From Planctomycetaceae bacterium (GTDB taxonomy: Bacteria > Planctomycetota > Phycisphaerae > Tepidisphaerales > Tepidisphaeraceae), in assembly GCA_027487775.1 (NCBI GenBank), contig JAIYCY010000023.1:124001-188000 (forward strand): a DNA stretch of 64,000 nucleotides. Reading direction: 5' to 3'. The notes beneath the pieces are model-generated. The model was not told where the DNA came from. It was given only the letters and a program-made list of their open reading frames with translations, and did not search any database. Shown here one piece after another: positions 52,989 through 62,609 of the stretch. Both the position numbers and the translations under genes were made by a program. Each line of letters starts with the position of its first letter. Positions within the stretch are counted from its first letter, which is position 1.

Positions 52989-55055
52989 TCACTTGCCGAT
53001 CGTTTTGAATAGGAATCCGTAGACGTCGGCTTGTTCGTCGAGTGCTTTGGCGAGTGGTTTTCCTGCGCCGTGGCCGGTGCCGATGTCGTAGCGTAGGAGG
53101 ACGAGGTTTTGTGGGCTGGATCGGGTTTGGAGTTCTGCGGTGAATTTGAGTGAGTGTGCGGGGACGACACGATCGTCGCCGTCGCCGGTGGTGATGAGGA
53201 AGGGCGGGTAGGTGGCGTTGGGTTTGACGTTGTGGAGTGGGCTGTAGCTGAGGAGATTTCGGAACATTTCCGGGCTGTCGTCGGGGTTGCCGTACTCGAC
53301 GGTCCAGAAACGTCCTGTGCCGAACTGGTGGAAGCGGAGCATATCGAGCACGCCGACCTGGCAGATGACGGCGTTGAAGAGGTCGGGTCGCTGGAGCGCG
53401 ACGGCTGCGACGAGGAGTCCGCCGTTGCTGCCGCCTTCGATGCCGAGGTGCTTGGGTGAGGTGATTTTTTCGTGGATGAGCAATTCGCCTGCGGCGATGA
53501 AGTCGTCGAAGGTGTTTTGTTTGCGAAGGAGTTTGCCAGCGTCGTGCCACTCGGTGCCGTACTCGTCACCGCCGCGAATGACGGCGACGGCGTAGACTCC
53601 GCCGCGTTCGAGCCATGCGATGCCGTTGGGGTCGAAGAAGGGGCTCATGCCGACTCCGAATCCGCCGTAGCCGTAGAGCAGCGTTGGGTTTGATCCGTCG
53701 AGCGTGATGTTTTTTTTGTGGGTGACGAAGACGGGCACGCGCGTGCCGTCTTTGCTGTTGGCGAAGAGTTGTCGAGTTTCGTAGGCGTCGGGATCGAATT
53801 TGACTTGGGGTCGGAAGAAGGGCTCAGCGGTACCGGCTTTGAGATCGTGACGGAAGACGGTGGTGGGGTAGGTGAAGCTGGTGAAGGTGAGGAACATTTC
53901 GCTGTCTTGTCGTCGGCCTGAGACGAATGCGGTGCCGATGGTGGGCAGTTTGATTTCGCGTACGAGTGAGCCGTCGCGGTTGAAGAGTTGGAGTCGTGTG
54001 CGAGCATCGGTGGTGAAGTTGGCGACGAACTGGTCGTTGACCATCGTGACGCCGGCGAGCACGTCACGGCCTGCGGGTTCGGGGATGATGGTTTTCCAGT
54101 GTTGGGGTGCGGGGTTTCGAGCGTCGACCTCGACGAGGCGTCGCCGCGGGGCTTGGTGATCGGTGACGGCCCAGATCGTCATGCCGTCGGTTTCGACGAT
54201 CGCGAATTGGGTTTGTCCGATGTCGAGGAGTCGATTGAATTCGCCGGTGCTGCCCGGTTCTCGCCAGACGATGCCGGGGCGTGGGTCTGTGCCGAGGACT
54301 TCGTAGATGAGCAGGAGTTTTCCGTCGCGTGATACGCCTGGTGCGAGCATCAGTTCGGGTGCATCGGGTCTTTGATAGATCAGCGGCGCCTTGGCGGGAT
54401 CGGCGCTGAGCCGGTGGTAGTAGACGGCGTTGTGGGTTCGGCTTTCTGGGTCTGGATAGCGATTGAAGTAAAATCCGTCGTTGGTGGGCACCCATGCGAT
54501 GCTGCTGAATCGCATGTTTTCGAGGACATCGGGCAGATCTTCGCCGGTGGCGACGTTGCGGATGCGGATGGTTTGCTGGTCGCTTCCGCCGACGCTTTGG
54601 CCCCATGCGACGAGTGAGCCGTCATCGGTGAAATCGGTTCCTGAGAGTGCGACGGTGCCGTCTGCGCTGAAGGTGTTGGGGTCGAAGAGGACACGTTCAG
54701 GCCCGCCGAGCGATTCGGTGACGAAGGTGAGGCTGTGTTGTTGCAGGCCTGAGTTGCGTCGGAAGACGTAGTAGCGATCGGTGCGGCTGGGTGCGCTGGC
54801 TCGAGGGTAGTTGATGAGTTCTTCGAGTCGTGCGCGGATTTCATCGCGATAGGGGCTTGCGAGGAGCGCGCTGCTTTTGGCGTTTTGTGCTTCGATGAAG
54901 GCGCGGGTGTCGGGGGCGGCGTTGTCTTCGAGCCACCGGAAGGGGTCGCGGACTTCGACGCCGTGATAGACATCGACGACCGCGTCTTCGCGAAACACGG
55001 GTGGGGTGGTTGTTGTCTGGGCCATGGCGAACGCGGAGAGCAGCGAAAGAAGCAT
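52989..55055 (-). CDS. Prolyl oligopeptidase (peptidase family S9A)
   Basis: The 688-residue enzyme has a short signal peptide (LLSLLSAFAMAQT), so it is probably periplasmic. The N-terminal part forms the beta-propeller typical of the family. The catalytic domain has GGSNGG (Ser 543), the acidic segment GDGDDRVVP and the His in GTGHGAGKP (about 662). It cleaves short peptides after proline. The gene stands alone between the PEP-CTERM genes and a small membrane-protein gene. Confidence 0.93.
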   Translation of the reverse strand: MLLSLLSAFAMAQTTTTPPVFREDAVVDVYHGVEVRDPFRWLEDNAAPDTRAFIEAQNAKSSALLASPYRDEIRARLEELINYPRASAPSRTDRYYVFRRNSGLQQHSLTFVTESLGGPERVLFDPNTFSADGTVALSGTDFTDDGSLVAWGQSVGGSDQQTIRIRNVATGEDLPDVLENMRFSSIAWVPTNDGFYFNRYPDPESRTHNAVYYHRLSADPAKAPLIYQRPDAPELMLAPGVSRDGKLLLIYEVLGTDPRPGIVWREPGSTGEFNRLLDIGQTQFAIVETDGMTIWAVTDHQAPRRRLVEVDARNPAPQHWKTIIPEPAGRDVLAGVTMVNDQFVANFTTDARTRLQLFNRDGSLVREIKLPTIGTAFVSGRRQDSEMFLTFTSFTYPTTVFRHDLKAGTAEPFFRPQVKFDPDAYETRQLFANSKDGTRVPVFVTHKKNITLDGSNPTLLYGYGGFGVGMSPFFDPNGIAWLERGGVYAVAVIRGGDEYGTEWHDAGKLLRKQNTFDDFIAAGELLIHEKITSPKHLGIEGGSNGGLLVAAVALQRPDLFNAVICQVGVLDMLRFHQFGTGRFWTVEYGNPDDSPEMFRNLLSYSPLHNVKPNATYPPFLITTGDGDDRVVPAHSLKFTAELQTRSSPQNLVLLRYDIGTGHGAGKPLAKALDEQADVYGFLFKTIGK

Positions 55056-55151
55056 GGGCCCGGATTTTAGCTTTCGCGCGGCGACTGGCTAGTGTCGTGA
55101 GACACGTTGCGTGTGGATTGTCACGTCAAGACATGACGGGGTCGAGGGGGG

Positions 55152-55454
55152 TCAGGGGATTTCGGCGGTGTCAACGCGGGCGTCGAGGTCGGACGACGGG
55201 TAGGGCTCGGTCCACTTGGCCTCGACCGTTGGCTGTGCGAAGTTTTCGCGTTTGAGATTGACGTCCGAACGATCAACATGGATTTCAGCGCGATCGAGTT
55301 CGATGTCGCTATGGTGATCGATGTAGCGGCCGTAGACGGAACTGGGCGGGGCGAGATAGTCGCCGTTTTGTTCATGAACCCGGCCCGTGCGGACGAGGTG
55401 CATCGAGTAGACGACCAGAAACGCCATCAAACAAATGAGACAAACTGCGCGCAT
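55152..55454 (-). CDS. Small single-pass membrane protein, unknown
   Basis: The start at 55454 (MRAVCLICLMAFLVVYSMHL) has a GGAGG site ten bases upstream. The 100-residue protein is one membrane helix followed by a polar acidic region, VNLKRENFAQPTVEAKW. No family is recognised. Confidence 0.55.
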   Translation of the reverse strand: MRAVCLICLMAFLVVYSMHLVRTGRVHEQNGDYLAPPSSVYGRYIDHHSDIELDRAEIHVDRSDVNLKRENFAQPTVEAKWTEPYPSSDLDARVDTAEIP

Positions 55455-55562
55455 AGAACAACAACCTCCGGAGGCCGGACATTTCGCCTCCATCAGTTGT
55501 TATCGATCGGATTGGGGTGCGACTTCAGTCGCCGTGGGGTCATTACGTTTTGGGATGGCGTC

Positions 55563-57041
55563 TTAGTTCGCCTTGGCTTCGGTGGCGTTGGCTTCGGTGG
55601 CGTTGGCTTCGGTGATCGTGCCGGGTGATGGGCGTAGCGGCGGGGTGTAGCCTTCGCTTCCGCCTCGTTTGCGCCAGTCATGCCAGAGCATCACCATCAT
55701 CACGAAGCCGAGCACGAGGAAGAACAAGAGCCACTTAAAGACCCATTCGGGCCCCAGCTTTTCGAACACCACGCCCGCCAGAATCCCCGCGAGCATCACG
55801 CCGAGTCGGAAGATCATGGCTCCGGCGCTGGCGAATTGGCCGTACTTTTCCTTGGGCAAAAGCCTCGGTCCGATGGCGGCGGTCCCACCGAGATAGAGCC
55901 CGACGGACCCGAAGACGAGGAAGATGGCGATCCTGAACGTCGCTTCGTCGTGGACGAAGAACGCCCCATAAACCGCCGCCGAGGTCATGAGCACATAACC
56001 TGCCAGCCCTGCGATGACGGGATGCACAAACCGCATCAGCGGCACGAGCATCAGGTAGATCGCGATCCACATGATGTCCTTCCACCCCATGACCCCGCCA
56101 TATTTCGACAGACCTTCCGGCGTGTCGGAAAAGATCTTTTTTCCATAGAAGATCAGATTCACAATGAAGGGCTGATACGCCATCTGAAAGACGGCCATCG
56201 CGAGGAAGAACTTCCAGTAGAAGCTCATGGTGAAGCAGTCGCGACCATAGCCGACGATCTGAGCCCAGAAGCGTTTGAGGAACGATCCGCTCGCCCCTTC
56301 GACCGGCGGCGGGGGATCGTACTTCGGCTCCTTCACACGCCAGACCAGCACAAGAAACGCGATCAGATAAAGCACGGCAGAGAGCATGTAGATCTGCTCG
56401 GGATGCTCCTTGGCCTTTTGGATGAGGAACCAGTTAAAGACCAGCGATCCGCCGGCGTAGAAGACACGGAAGAGCGCGCCAAAGGTTCCGAGATACTCGG
56501 CGGGGATCACGTCGGGCCAGAGGTAGTAGTAGACCGACTGCGGGAACATGTCGAGCAGTTTGAAGATAATGAAGAGCGCGACGGTGAGCCCGATCGCGAC
56601 GGCGGGGACACCGCCGAGCGACTCGATCAGGCCCGGAGCGATGGAGTTAAAGAATCGTGCGATGTTGGTAGTGAATCCGAGCAGGACGAGCGAGAGCGCC
56701 AGCAGCGGAGCGGTGTAGAGCAGGAAGGGGCGCCTGCGTCCAAGGGAAGTGCGTGTGCGGTCGCTCCATGTGCTGATGATGGGGACGAGGATGAAGTAGA
56801 GTCCGTTGACAATGGTGAGTGTGACGAAGTTGTAGAGTGTTTTGGAAGCGCCGAGTGATTCGAACTGCAGCGGGACGAGCGTGGGTACGACGCCCATGTC
56901 CATAAGATGCAGACAGAAATCGCCGAGGAGGAGCCAGATGAAGACCTGGATGAGCTGGAATCGGGTGTACTCGAGCGAGCCGACGCGAAAGCGTTTGGGT
57001 GCGGCGGGTGTGGAGGTGTCGAGAGGCGGGTTGGAGGACAT
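55563..57041 (-). CDS. MFS transporter (GPH/SLC45-like sugar cation symporter type)
   Basis: The 492-residue protein has about 12 membrane helices and the DRTRTSLGRRRPF loop after the second helix pair, typical of GPH/SLC45 sugar symporters. The substrate is not evident. The C-terminus carries a repeated ATEAN motif (EANATEANATEAKAN) from a 12-base DNA repeat, which may vary in copy number. Confidence 0.85.
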   Translation of the reverse strand: MSSNPPLDTSTPAAPKRFRVGSLEYTRFQLIQVFIWLLLGDFCLHLMDMGVVPTLVPLQFESLGASKTLYNFVTLTIVNGLYFILVPIISTWSDRTRTSLGRRRPFLLYTAPLLALSLVLLGFTTNIARFFNSIAPGLIESLGGVPAVAIGLTVALFIIFKLLDMFPQSVYYYLWPDVIPAEYLGTFGALFRVFYAGGSLVFNWFLIQKAKEHPEQIYMLSAVLYLIAFLVLVWRVKEPKYDPPPPVEGASGSFLKRFWAQIVGYGRDCFTMSFYWKFFLAMAVFQMAYQPFIVNLIFYGKKIFSDTPEGLSKYGGVMGWKDIMWIAIYLMLVPLMRFVHPVIAGLAGYVLMTSAAVYGAFFVHDEATFRIAIFLVFGSVGLYLGGTAAIGPRLLPKEKYGQFASAGAMIFRLGVMLAGILAGVVFEKLGPEWVFKWLLFFLVLGFVMMVMLWHDWRKRGGSEGYTPPLRPSPGTITEANATEANATEAKAN

Positions 57042-57111
57042 CGGTTGATCCGCGGGGAAATGGGGGGAGGGCGGAGGCGTGAGAATAGATGCGGCGGGTT
57101 CTGATTAGAGA

Positions 57112-57139
57112 GACGGCCCCAGCGTGTGCTGAGGCCGTC
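57112..57139 (-). terminator. Hairpin terminator after the H-X9-DG pseudopilin gene
   Basis: GACGGCC (57112-57118) with GGCCGTC (57133-57139), and an inner CAGC-GTGT-GCTG, form a nearly perfect stem. It lies 26 bases after the stop of the - strand gene at 57165. Confidence 0.6.
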
Positions 57140-57164
57140 AGGTCGACTTGAGTTGAAGGAGGAA

Positions 57165-58091
57165 TCAGGGCGTGTTGATGGTGCGGTCGTAAGGCGACCA
57201 GAGCGCACGCAGACGAGAGAGTCCGGTGGCAGGGTCGGCGAGTTCATCGTGTGCGAGGAGTTCGACGTGCCCGTCGAGGAAGGCGATGTTAACGCGACCT
57301 CGTGGTGGAACGGTCACGCCCGCAGGCAATCCCGCGCGATCTCGATCCCGGTATCGAGTATGTCGCGTGTAATCGAGTTCGGTGTTTGCAACACCAACGG
57401 GTGAACCGCCGGTTGTGACGGGAGTAAGCGAGTAGCCGGGGATACCGAGGAAGCGTTGCCCGGGCTTATCGCCCTGAAAGCCGATGGACGAGCTTGCGAA
57501 GAGGCCGAATGAGCCACCGTTGACGTTGACATGACGTTCGGCGAGCAGAATCAAAGTGGCCGGTTGTTTGGTGTCGGTATCGAAGATAACGCCTCGGAAG
57601 GGTGGGTTTGGCGAGTAGTTCCCGTTACGTGACTTCACGGCTCCGGGCGTTTTGTTGTAGACGAATTGATCTGCAGCACTGCTGCCCCAGATGTTCATGG
57701 CGTAGGTTCTGCTGCTGCCGTCTGGTGCAGTTGGACAAATCATCACGGGTGGGAACACGTTACCAGTACCGGTCTGATTGCCGGTGCGGAGGTATCGACC
57801 GAGCCGGTCGTTGTGGAACCACTCTTGTGCGGCGGGATTCGTGGCCCCCCAACCTCCCGACGATCCGTCATTGATGTTCGGCGGGAGTCTGCCCTTGTTT
57901 TCGGCCGCGTAGTTAATGAGTGCTACGGCAAGCTGCTTGAGGTTGCTCGCGCACTTAACAACGTTGCCCTGGTCGCGCACGCGGTTGAGTGCTGGGAGCA
58001 GGATGCTGACGAGGAGTGCGATGATGCCGATGACGACGAGCAGTTCGACGAGCGTGAATGCACGCCGGGTTGAGATGGAACTCCGATGCAT
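57165..58091 (-). CDS. Prepilin-type protein with H-X9-DG domain (DUF1559-like)
   Basis: The 308-residue protein has a prepilin leader and cleavage motif, RRAFTLVELLVVIGIIALLV, and near the C-terminus the VNIAFLDGHVELL motif. This architecture is abundant in planctomycetes. After cleavage and methylation it would assemble into a pseudopilus or lie in the membrane. Its partner may be the GspF-type protein transcribed divergently. Confidence 0.9.
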   Translation of the reverse strand: MHRSSISTRRAFTLVELLVVIGIIALLVSILLPALNRVRDQGNVVKCASNLKQLAVALINYAAENKGRLPPNINDGSSGGWGATNPAAQEWFHNDRLGRYLRTGNQTGTGNVFPPVMICPTAPDGSSRTYAMNIWGSSAADQFVYNKTPGAVKSRNGNYSPNPPFRGVIFDTDTKQPATLILLAERHVNVNGGSFGLFASSSIGFQGDKPGQRFLGIPGYSLTPVTTGGSPVGVANTELDYTRHTRYRDRDRAGLPAGVTVPPRGRVNIAFLDGHVELLAHDELADPATGLSRLRALWSPYDRTINTP

Positions 58092-58313
58092 GGCCGACCT
58101 CCGTGGTAGTCGAGATCAAGGGACGCGCGAGCTGGAACTTTGATGCTTATATAATCTATACGGGATGTCCAGTGTGTGTCAAGGTGGAATGTGGTCGTGG
58201 ATGTTGGTTTGGGTGGGGCTTGAGGGGGTGTGTTGGTGGGTCTTTCATCCTGCTGGACAGGCCGTATAGTGCGGAAGTGCATTTGTAACCGCGATTCGAT
58301 CGGAGGCTGACCG

Positions 58314-59600
58314 ATGGCGATGTTCCAGTATGTGGCGATGAATTCCTCCGGGCAGGAGGTCAAGGACACGATCGAGGCGAACACAGCCGAGGAGGCGGTT
58401 CAGAAGATTCGAGCGAAGGGTCAGTACCCGACGAAGGTGAAACAGCAGGCGGAGAAGAAGGCGAAGGCGGGCAAAAAAGGCGCCGCGGCGGCGGGTGGGG
58501 AAGAGGCCGGGCCGATCACGCCGAAGAAGAAGATGCCGTTTGCGATCGGCGGGGTGAGTCAGAAGCAGTTGGTGAACTTTACGCGTCAGTTGTCGACATT
58601 GCAGGACGCGGGTTTGCCGATTTTGAGGTCGCTGCAGATTCTGGAACAACAGCAGAAGCCGGGCCTGATGAAGGCGATCGTCGGTGGGGTCGCGGACGAA
58701 GTCGAAGGCGGGGGAAGTCTGTCAGAAGCGATGGCCAAGTTCCCGAAGGCTTTTGACAAGTTGTATGTCAACATGATCAACGCGGGCGAGGCGGGCGGTG
58801 TTTTGGACATCATCCTGAACCGTCTGGCCGACTTCATGGAGAAGGCTGCCAAGCTGAAGAAGAAGGTCATCGGCGCGATGATTTACCCGGGCGTGGTCAT
58901 TTCGATCGCGGTGGCGATCGTGTCGATGATCATGATTTTCGTGATTCCGAAGTTCAAGCAGATCTTCGATGACTTTAATTTGAAGTTGCCGAAGGTGACG
59001 CAGATTCTGCTGGACTTTGCGACATGGTTCGGGCCGGGCTTTGGCTGGCTTTACATGTTGCTCTCGCCGATCGTCTTTACCTTGTTGATCAAGCTGATTC
59101 GCATGAGCGACAGCGGGAAGTATTTTGTGGACGCGGTGAAGATTCGGATTCCTGTGATGGGAACGATCATCAGCAAGGGATCGATCGCGCGATTCACGCG
59201 AACGCTGGGCACGCTGATCAGTGCGGGTGTTCCGATTCTGGATGCGATCAACATCACGAAGGAGACGAGCGGCAACGAGGTTTACGCACGAGCGCTGGGC
59301 AAGGTGCACGACGCGATTCGCGAGGGCGAAAGCATGGCCGAGCCGCTGAAGGCGACGAAGGTCGTGGACAGCATCGTGGTGAACATGATCGACGTCGGCG
59401 AAGAGACGGGTGATCTCGACAAGATGCTGATGAAGGTCGCCGACAACTATGACAGCGACGTCGATGTGGCGGTGAGTTCGCTGATCAGCATTCTTGAGCC
59501 GATCATGGTGGTGGTGCTGGGCGTGATCGTCGGCTTTATCGTGATTGCGTTGTTCATGCCGATGATCGCATTGATCCAGGGCGTGAGCGGCGGCAAGTGA
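58314..59600 (+). CDS. gspF: Type II secretion/type IV pilus inner-membrane platform protein (GspF/PilC)
   Basis: The 428-residue protein has the two GspF domains (about 90-210 and 295-415) with FTRQLSTLQDAGLPILRSL and a matching second copy, ARFTRTLGTLISAGVPILDAI. Three membrane helices are present. A Lys/Ala-rich insert (KAKAGKKGAAAAGG) lies near 55. It anchors the pseudopilus assembly ATPase. It heads a cluster of pseudopilin genes. Confidence 0.93.
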   Translation: MAMFQYVAMNSSGQEVKDTIEANTAEEAVQKIRAKGQYPTKVKQQAEKKAKAGKKGAAAAGGEEAGPITPKKKMPFAIGGVSQKQLVNFTRQLSTLQDAGLPILRSLQILEQQQKPGLMKAIVGGVADEVEGGGSLSEAMAKFPKAFDKLYVNMINAGEAGGVLDIILNRLADFMEKAAKLKKKVIGAMIYPGVVISIAVAIVSMIMIFVIPKFKQIFDDFNLKLPKVTQILLDFATWFGPGFGWLYMLLSPIVFTLLIKLIRMSDSGKYFVDAVKIRIPVMGTIISKGSIARFTRTLGTLISAGVPILDAINITKETSGNEVYARALGKVHDAIREGESMAEPLKATKVVDSIVVNMIDVGEETGDLDKMLMKVADNYDSDVDVAVSSLISILEPIMVVVLGVIVGFIVIALFMPMIALIQGVSGGK

Positions 59601-59717
59601 CGGGTGCATGTGACGGGTGCATGTGATTGGCGTGAGCGTTGAGGGTTGGATCATCGAAGCTCACCGAGGCCGGACGGAAACGGATGAACAGGCTGGCGGG
59701 GCGAACGGGAGGACGAA

Positions 59718-60776
59718 GTGAAATCGGGACCGATGACAACCAAGATCGCGGGCCGGTGTTCGGGCAAGACCGCGAGCCGGTGTTTGGGTTTTACGCTGGT
59801 GGAGCTCCTGATCGTGATCGCGATCATCGGCGTGCTGGTGGGGATTTTGATTCCTGTGGTCAGCAGCGTGCGTAACAACGCCAAGGACGCCGACACGCGC
59901 AACACGATCCAGCAGCTCTCGAGCGCGATCGAGCGATATTTTCAGGATTTTCGGGCGTATCCGGGGCCGCTCAGCAATACGCAGGTGGAGTCGGGTACGG
60001 GGAGTCTGACGGTGACGGTGAGCCCGGGCGTTGCGTCGGGGACGTTCGTCAGTCCGGGTTCGATTTCGCTTGCGAATGTTACGATGGCGGAGAACCTGAC
60101 GCTGGGCCTGCTGGGCGGGCTGCGTGTTGATTCGGGTAACGTGGTGTACGATCCGTCGGTGGTGGGGCAGGGGCCGGCGAATCTGAATCCGCTGCGTCCG
60201 GGTCGATCGACGCCTTACTTTGCTGAGGGGAATCTGAGTTGGCGGACGGCACTTCCGCGTTGGGGCGAATCGTTTGCGGGAAAGACCGGTCAGTACGCGG
60301 ATTTGGTGGGTCAGGCCACCGATACGGTCATTCCGGAGTTTTTGGATCGTGGCGCGACGCCGATGCCGATTCTGTATCTTCGACCGCGGACGGGGAGTTC
60401 GACGGCAACCGTCGCGACTTCATCTGCGAGTGACAATCCGGTCATCGTCACCGATGGCAACGTCAACTCGAGGGCGGCGTATTCTACGGGACAATACGAG
60501 GCGTATCTCAACAACGACACAGGCGAAGACACTCAGGGCTGGCGTCCGGGCAGCAGCGATCCCAAGCACGGGCTAAGGCCGAGTCAATGGGCCAACACGA
60601 CCAGTGGGCCGACCGGTACGGTCACCCACTGGAATCCGTTCGCCTATTTCAGCAATCCGAACGCCAGCGCGAACGAGGCGCGGAACAAGGACGGATTTAT
60701 TCTGATCTCGGCGGGCCGGGATCGTCGGTACGGGACGAACGACGACATCACCAACTTCGGCCGGCTGGGCCGGTAG
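59718..60776 (+). CDS. Prepilin-like pseudopilin (GspG-type N-terminus)
   Basis: The 352-residue protein has the cleavage motif CLGFTLVELLIVIAIIGVLV at about residues 23-42 and GspG-like AKDADTRNTIQQLSSAIERY. The long Gly/Thr-rich C-terminal domain ends with DGFILISAGRDRRYGTNDDI, shared with the later pseudopilins here. A second in-frame ATG at 59733 is possible. It is part of the type II secretion-like cluster. Confidence 0.88.
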   Translation: MKSGPMTTKIAGRCSGKTASRCLGFTLVELLIVIAIIGVLVGILIPVVSSVRNNAKDADTRNTIQQLSSAIERYFQDFRAYPGPLSNTQVESGTGSLTVTVSPGVASGTFVSPGSISLANVTMAENLTLGLLGGLRVDSGNVVYDPSVVGQGPANLNPLRPGRSTPYFAEGNLSWRTALPRWGESFAGKTGQYADLVGQATDTVIPEFLDRGATPMPILYLRPRTGSSTATVATSSASDNPVIVTDGNVNSRAAYSTGQYEAYLNNDTGEDTQGWRPGSSDPKHGLRPSQWANTTSGPTGTVTHWNPFAYFSNPNASANEARNKDGFILISAGRDRRYGTNDDITNFGRLGR

Positions 60777-60878
60777 TTGAGCCGCGGGCGTTGAACGGAA
60801 GTGCTCGCTCCGATCCTGCGTTGTGTTGAACGACTCAAGCCCGCTTCGCTCGCGATCGCCTAAGTGGAGAACCCCGGC

Positions 60879-61835
60879 ATGCCTCACGCGTTTGAGAAAA
60901 CTCTCTTGTCGATGCTCCCCGCCCATCGCCGGGCGCGCGGATTCACGTTGATCGAAATGCTGGTCGTCATCGGCATCATCGTGGTGCTCGCGGGCATTTT
61001 GATTCCCGTCTCGATCCGCGCCTTCAACAAGGCCGATCGCGCTGCGATCCGACTGCACATGCTCGGCATCGAGACGGCTCTGGAGGCGTACAAGGCAGAC
61101 TTCGGTTCGTTCCCGACGACGTCATTGGATGCGACCACATCCCCGTTTAGCGCGAGTAGCCCCAACACGTGGGGCGTCGATATCAACGCCACCGGCCTGC
61201 GCGGTGCACGCACGCTGGCCAAAGCACTCGTCGGGGCGGGCGAGCAAGGTAGCTTCGCGAGCGCGAATGTCGTTGCCACGCCCGTGCATGTGATCGGTCA
61301 GGACGGCAACAACGGCTTCGGCTTCCGCACCGTCGGCAGGGGAGGCGTGGTGAATGCCAGTTCCAAAGTGCACGGCCCGTACCTCGACATGAGCACCTAC
61401 CGCATCGCCATCGCGACCGCGACCAATGTCGATCCCGACTGGAACAACAGCACCTACGACGCCGCCCGCGACCAGATCGTCATCCTCGACCGCGTGCGCA
61501 GGCCGGTGCTTTATTATCCGCAGATCAATGCGAGCGCGCAGGTGAACGCCATCGTCGGAACGATCAATACGAGTACAGAACGACAGGGCCTTGTCTCGGG
61601 CAACGACGCCAACACGACTGCCATGTATCGTGGGAGTGACAACAGTTCCTTCCTTTCAGAGGCCACGCTTCGCGTCGCCTTGGGCGATGTCAACGCCAAC
61701 GGTCGACTCGACGCCGGCGAGAGTCAGAGTTTCCGCGGGCCTTACATTCTCTGGAGCGGCGGGCCCGATCTGAATTTCGCAACCCAGGCCAACGTCCTGA
61801 CCTCCGACGACGTCAGCAACGCGATCGCCAAATGA
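60879..61835 (+). CDS. Prepilin-like pseudopilin
   Basis: I choose the ATG at 60879 with GTGGAG nine bases upstream over the GTG at 60864. The 318-residue protein has the cleavage motif ARGFTLIEMLVVIGIIVVLA and the usual amphipathic helix with ETALEAYKADFGSFPTT. The C-terminus has SGGPDLNF, the same position as the SAGPDGK motif in its neighbours. Confidence 0.88.
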   Translation: MPHAFEKTLLSMLPAHRRARGFTLIEMLVVIGIIVVLAGILIPVSIRAFNKADRAAIRLHMLGIETALEAYKADFGSFPTTSLDATTSPFSASSPNTWGVDINATGLRGARTLAKALVGAGEQGSFASANVVATPVHVIGQDGNNGFGFRTVGRGGVVNASSKVHGPYLDMSTYRIAIATATNVDPDWNNSTYDAARDQIVILDRVRRPVLYYPQINASAQVNAIVGTINTSTERQGLVSGNDANTTAMYRGSDNSSFLSEATLRVALGDVNANGRLDAGESQSFRGPYILWSGGPDLNFATQANVLTSDDVSNAIAK

Positions 61836-61894
61836 CCCCACCCGCAACGTGAACCTTCGCAAACCATGACCCTTCCCCCCATGACCTTTCCCTC

Positions 61895-62452
61895 ATGACC
61901 CAACCCCATTCGCCGATCGCCGATGACCTGCGTATGCGCTCGATGCCGAGCGTGTCGTCGGTGTCGCGCGGCAGCGGTCTTGCGGGAGCGGTGGTGCTGG
62001 TGGTCTTTTCTGGTATCGCGTTGCTGGGCCTCGTCGCACTCGACACCGCCGGCCGTGATCGGTACGCCGAGCAATTCACCCGCGAGCGACTTGCCGACCT
62101 GCACCTCGCCGTCGTCGATCGCAACACAACTGTCACGCCTCTGCCCAAGTCTCTGCGCGAAGAACAACTGCTCACCCACGCAGAGCAGACGCTCGCGTCC
62201 CTCACCGGCCTTCAGATCCCCGCCGGCCGACTGCAAGACGCCTGGGGCTCGCCGCTCCTCATCGTCCCCGGCGACGACGCCCGGCTCGGTCTCAGCCCCG
62301 ACCGGTCCGCCTACGTCGTCAGCGCCGGCCCCGACCGGCAATTCCTCAGCCAACGCCCCGATAATCTCTACAGCTACGACCTGCAAACCCTCGCCATCGA
62401 ATCCCAACGGCCACAGGCTGTTAGAACGCCAGGCGTTGGACAGAACGAATAG
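61895..62452 (+). CDS. Pseudopilin-like protein without a cleavage motif
   Basis: The 185-residue protein has one N-terminal membrane helix (GLAGAVVLVVFSGIALLGLV) but no F-T-L-x-E motif. Its C-terminus shares DAWGSPLLIVP and VVSAGPDRQFLSQRPDNLYS with DPWGNPILYVP and WFSAGPDGKYETHDDNIYS of the protein at 62610. It is a diverged pseudopilin or a minor component that escapes prepilin peptidase. Confidence 0.7.
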   Translation: MTQPHSPIADDLRMRSMPSVSSVSRGSGLAGAVVLVVFSGIALLGLVALDTAGRDRYAEQFTRERLADLHLAVVDRNTTVTPLPKSLREEQLLTHAEQTLASLTGLQIPAGRLQDAWGSPLLIVPGDDARLGLSPDRSAYVVSAGPDRQFLSQRPDNLYSYDLQTLAIESQRPQAVRTPGVGQNE

Positions 62453-62484
62453 TTAGCTGGAAGGGACGGCGGGGTGAGCAGGGT

Positions 62485-62600
62485 GATGAACGATGAACGA
62501 TGAACGATGAACAAACCCGAAGGTGCTGAACACTGACCACTAAAACTGACCACCAATCACTAACCACTGACCACTAACCACCGACCACTGACCACTAACA
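62485..62600. repeat. Short tandem repeats
   Basis: Four perfect copies of GATGAAC (62485-62512) are followed by a degenerate array of TGACCACTAAC-like units (about 62532-62600). They fill the gap before the next prepilin gene. No structure or gene is apparent. Confidence 0.7.
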
Positions 62601-62609
62601 ACTTCCCCC

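Noticed and set aside
55680-56858. 392-codon + strand open frame across the MFS gene
   Set aside because: It is antisense to a clear 12-helix transporter. Its acidic, His-rich composition is the complement of hydrophobic codons.
58722-59654. 310-codon - strand open frame across gspF
   Set aside because: Shadow of the GspF reading frame; rich in His/Arg/Asp with no recognisable domain.
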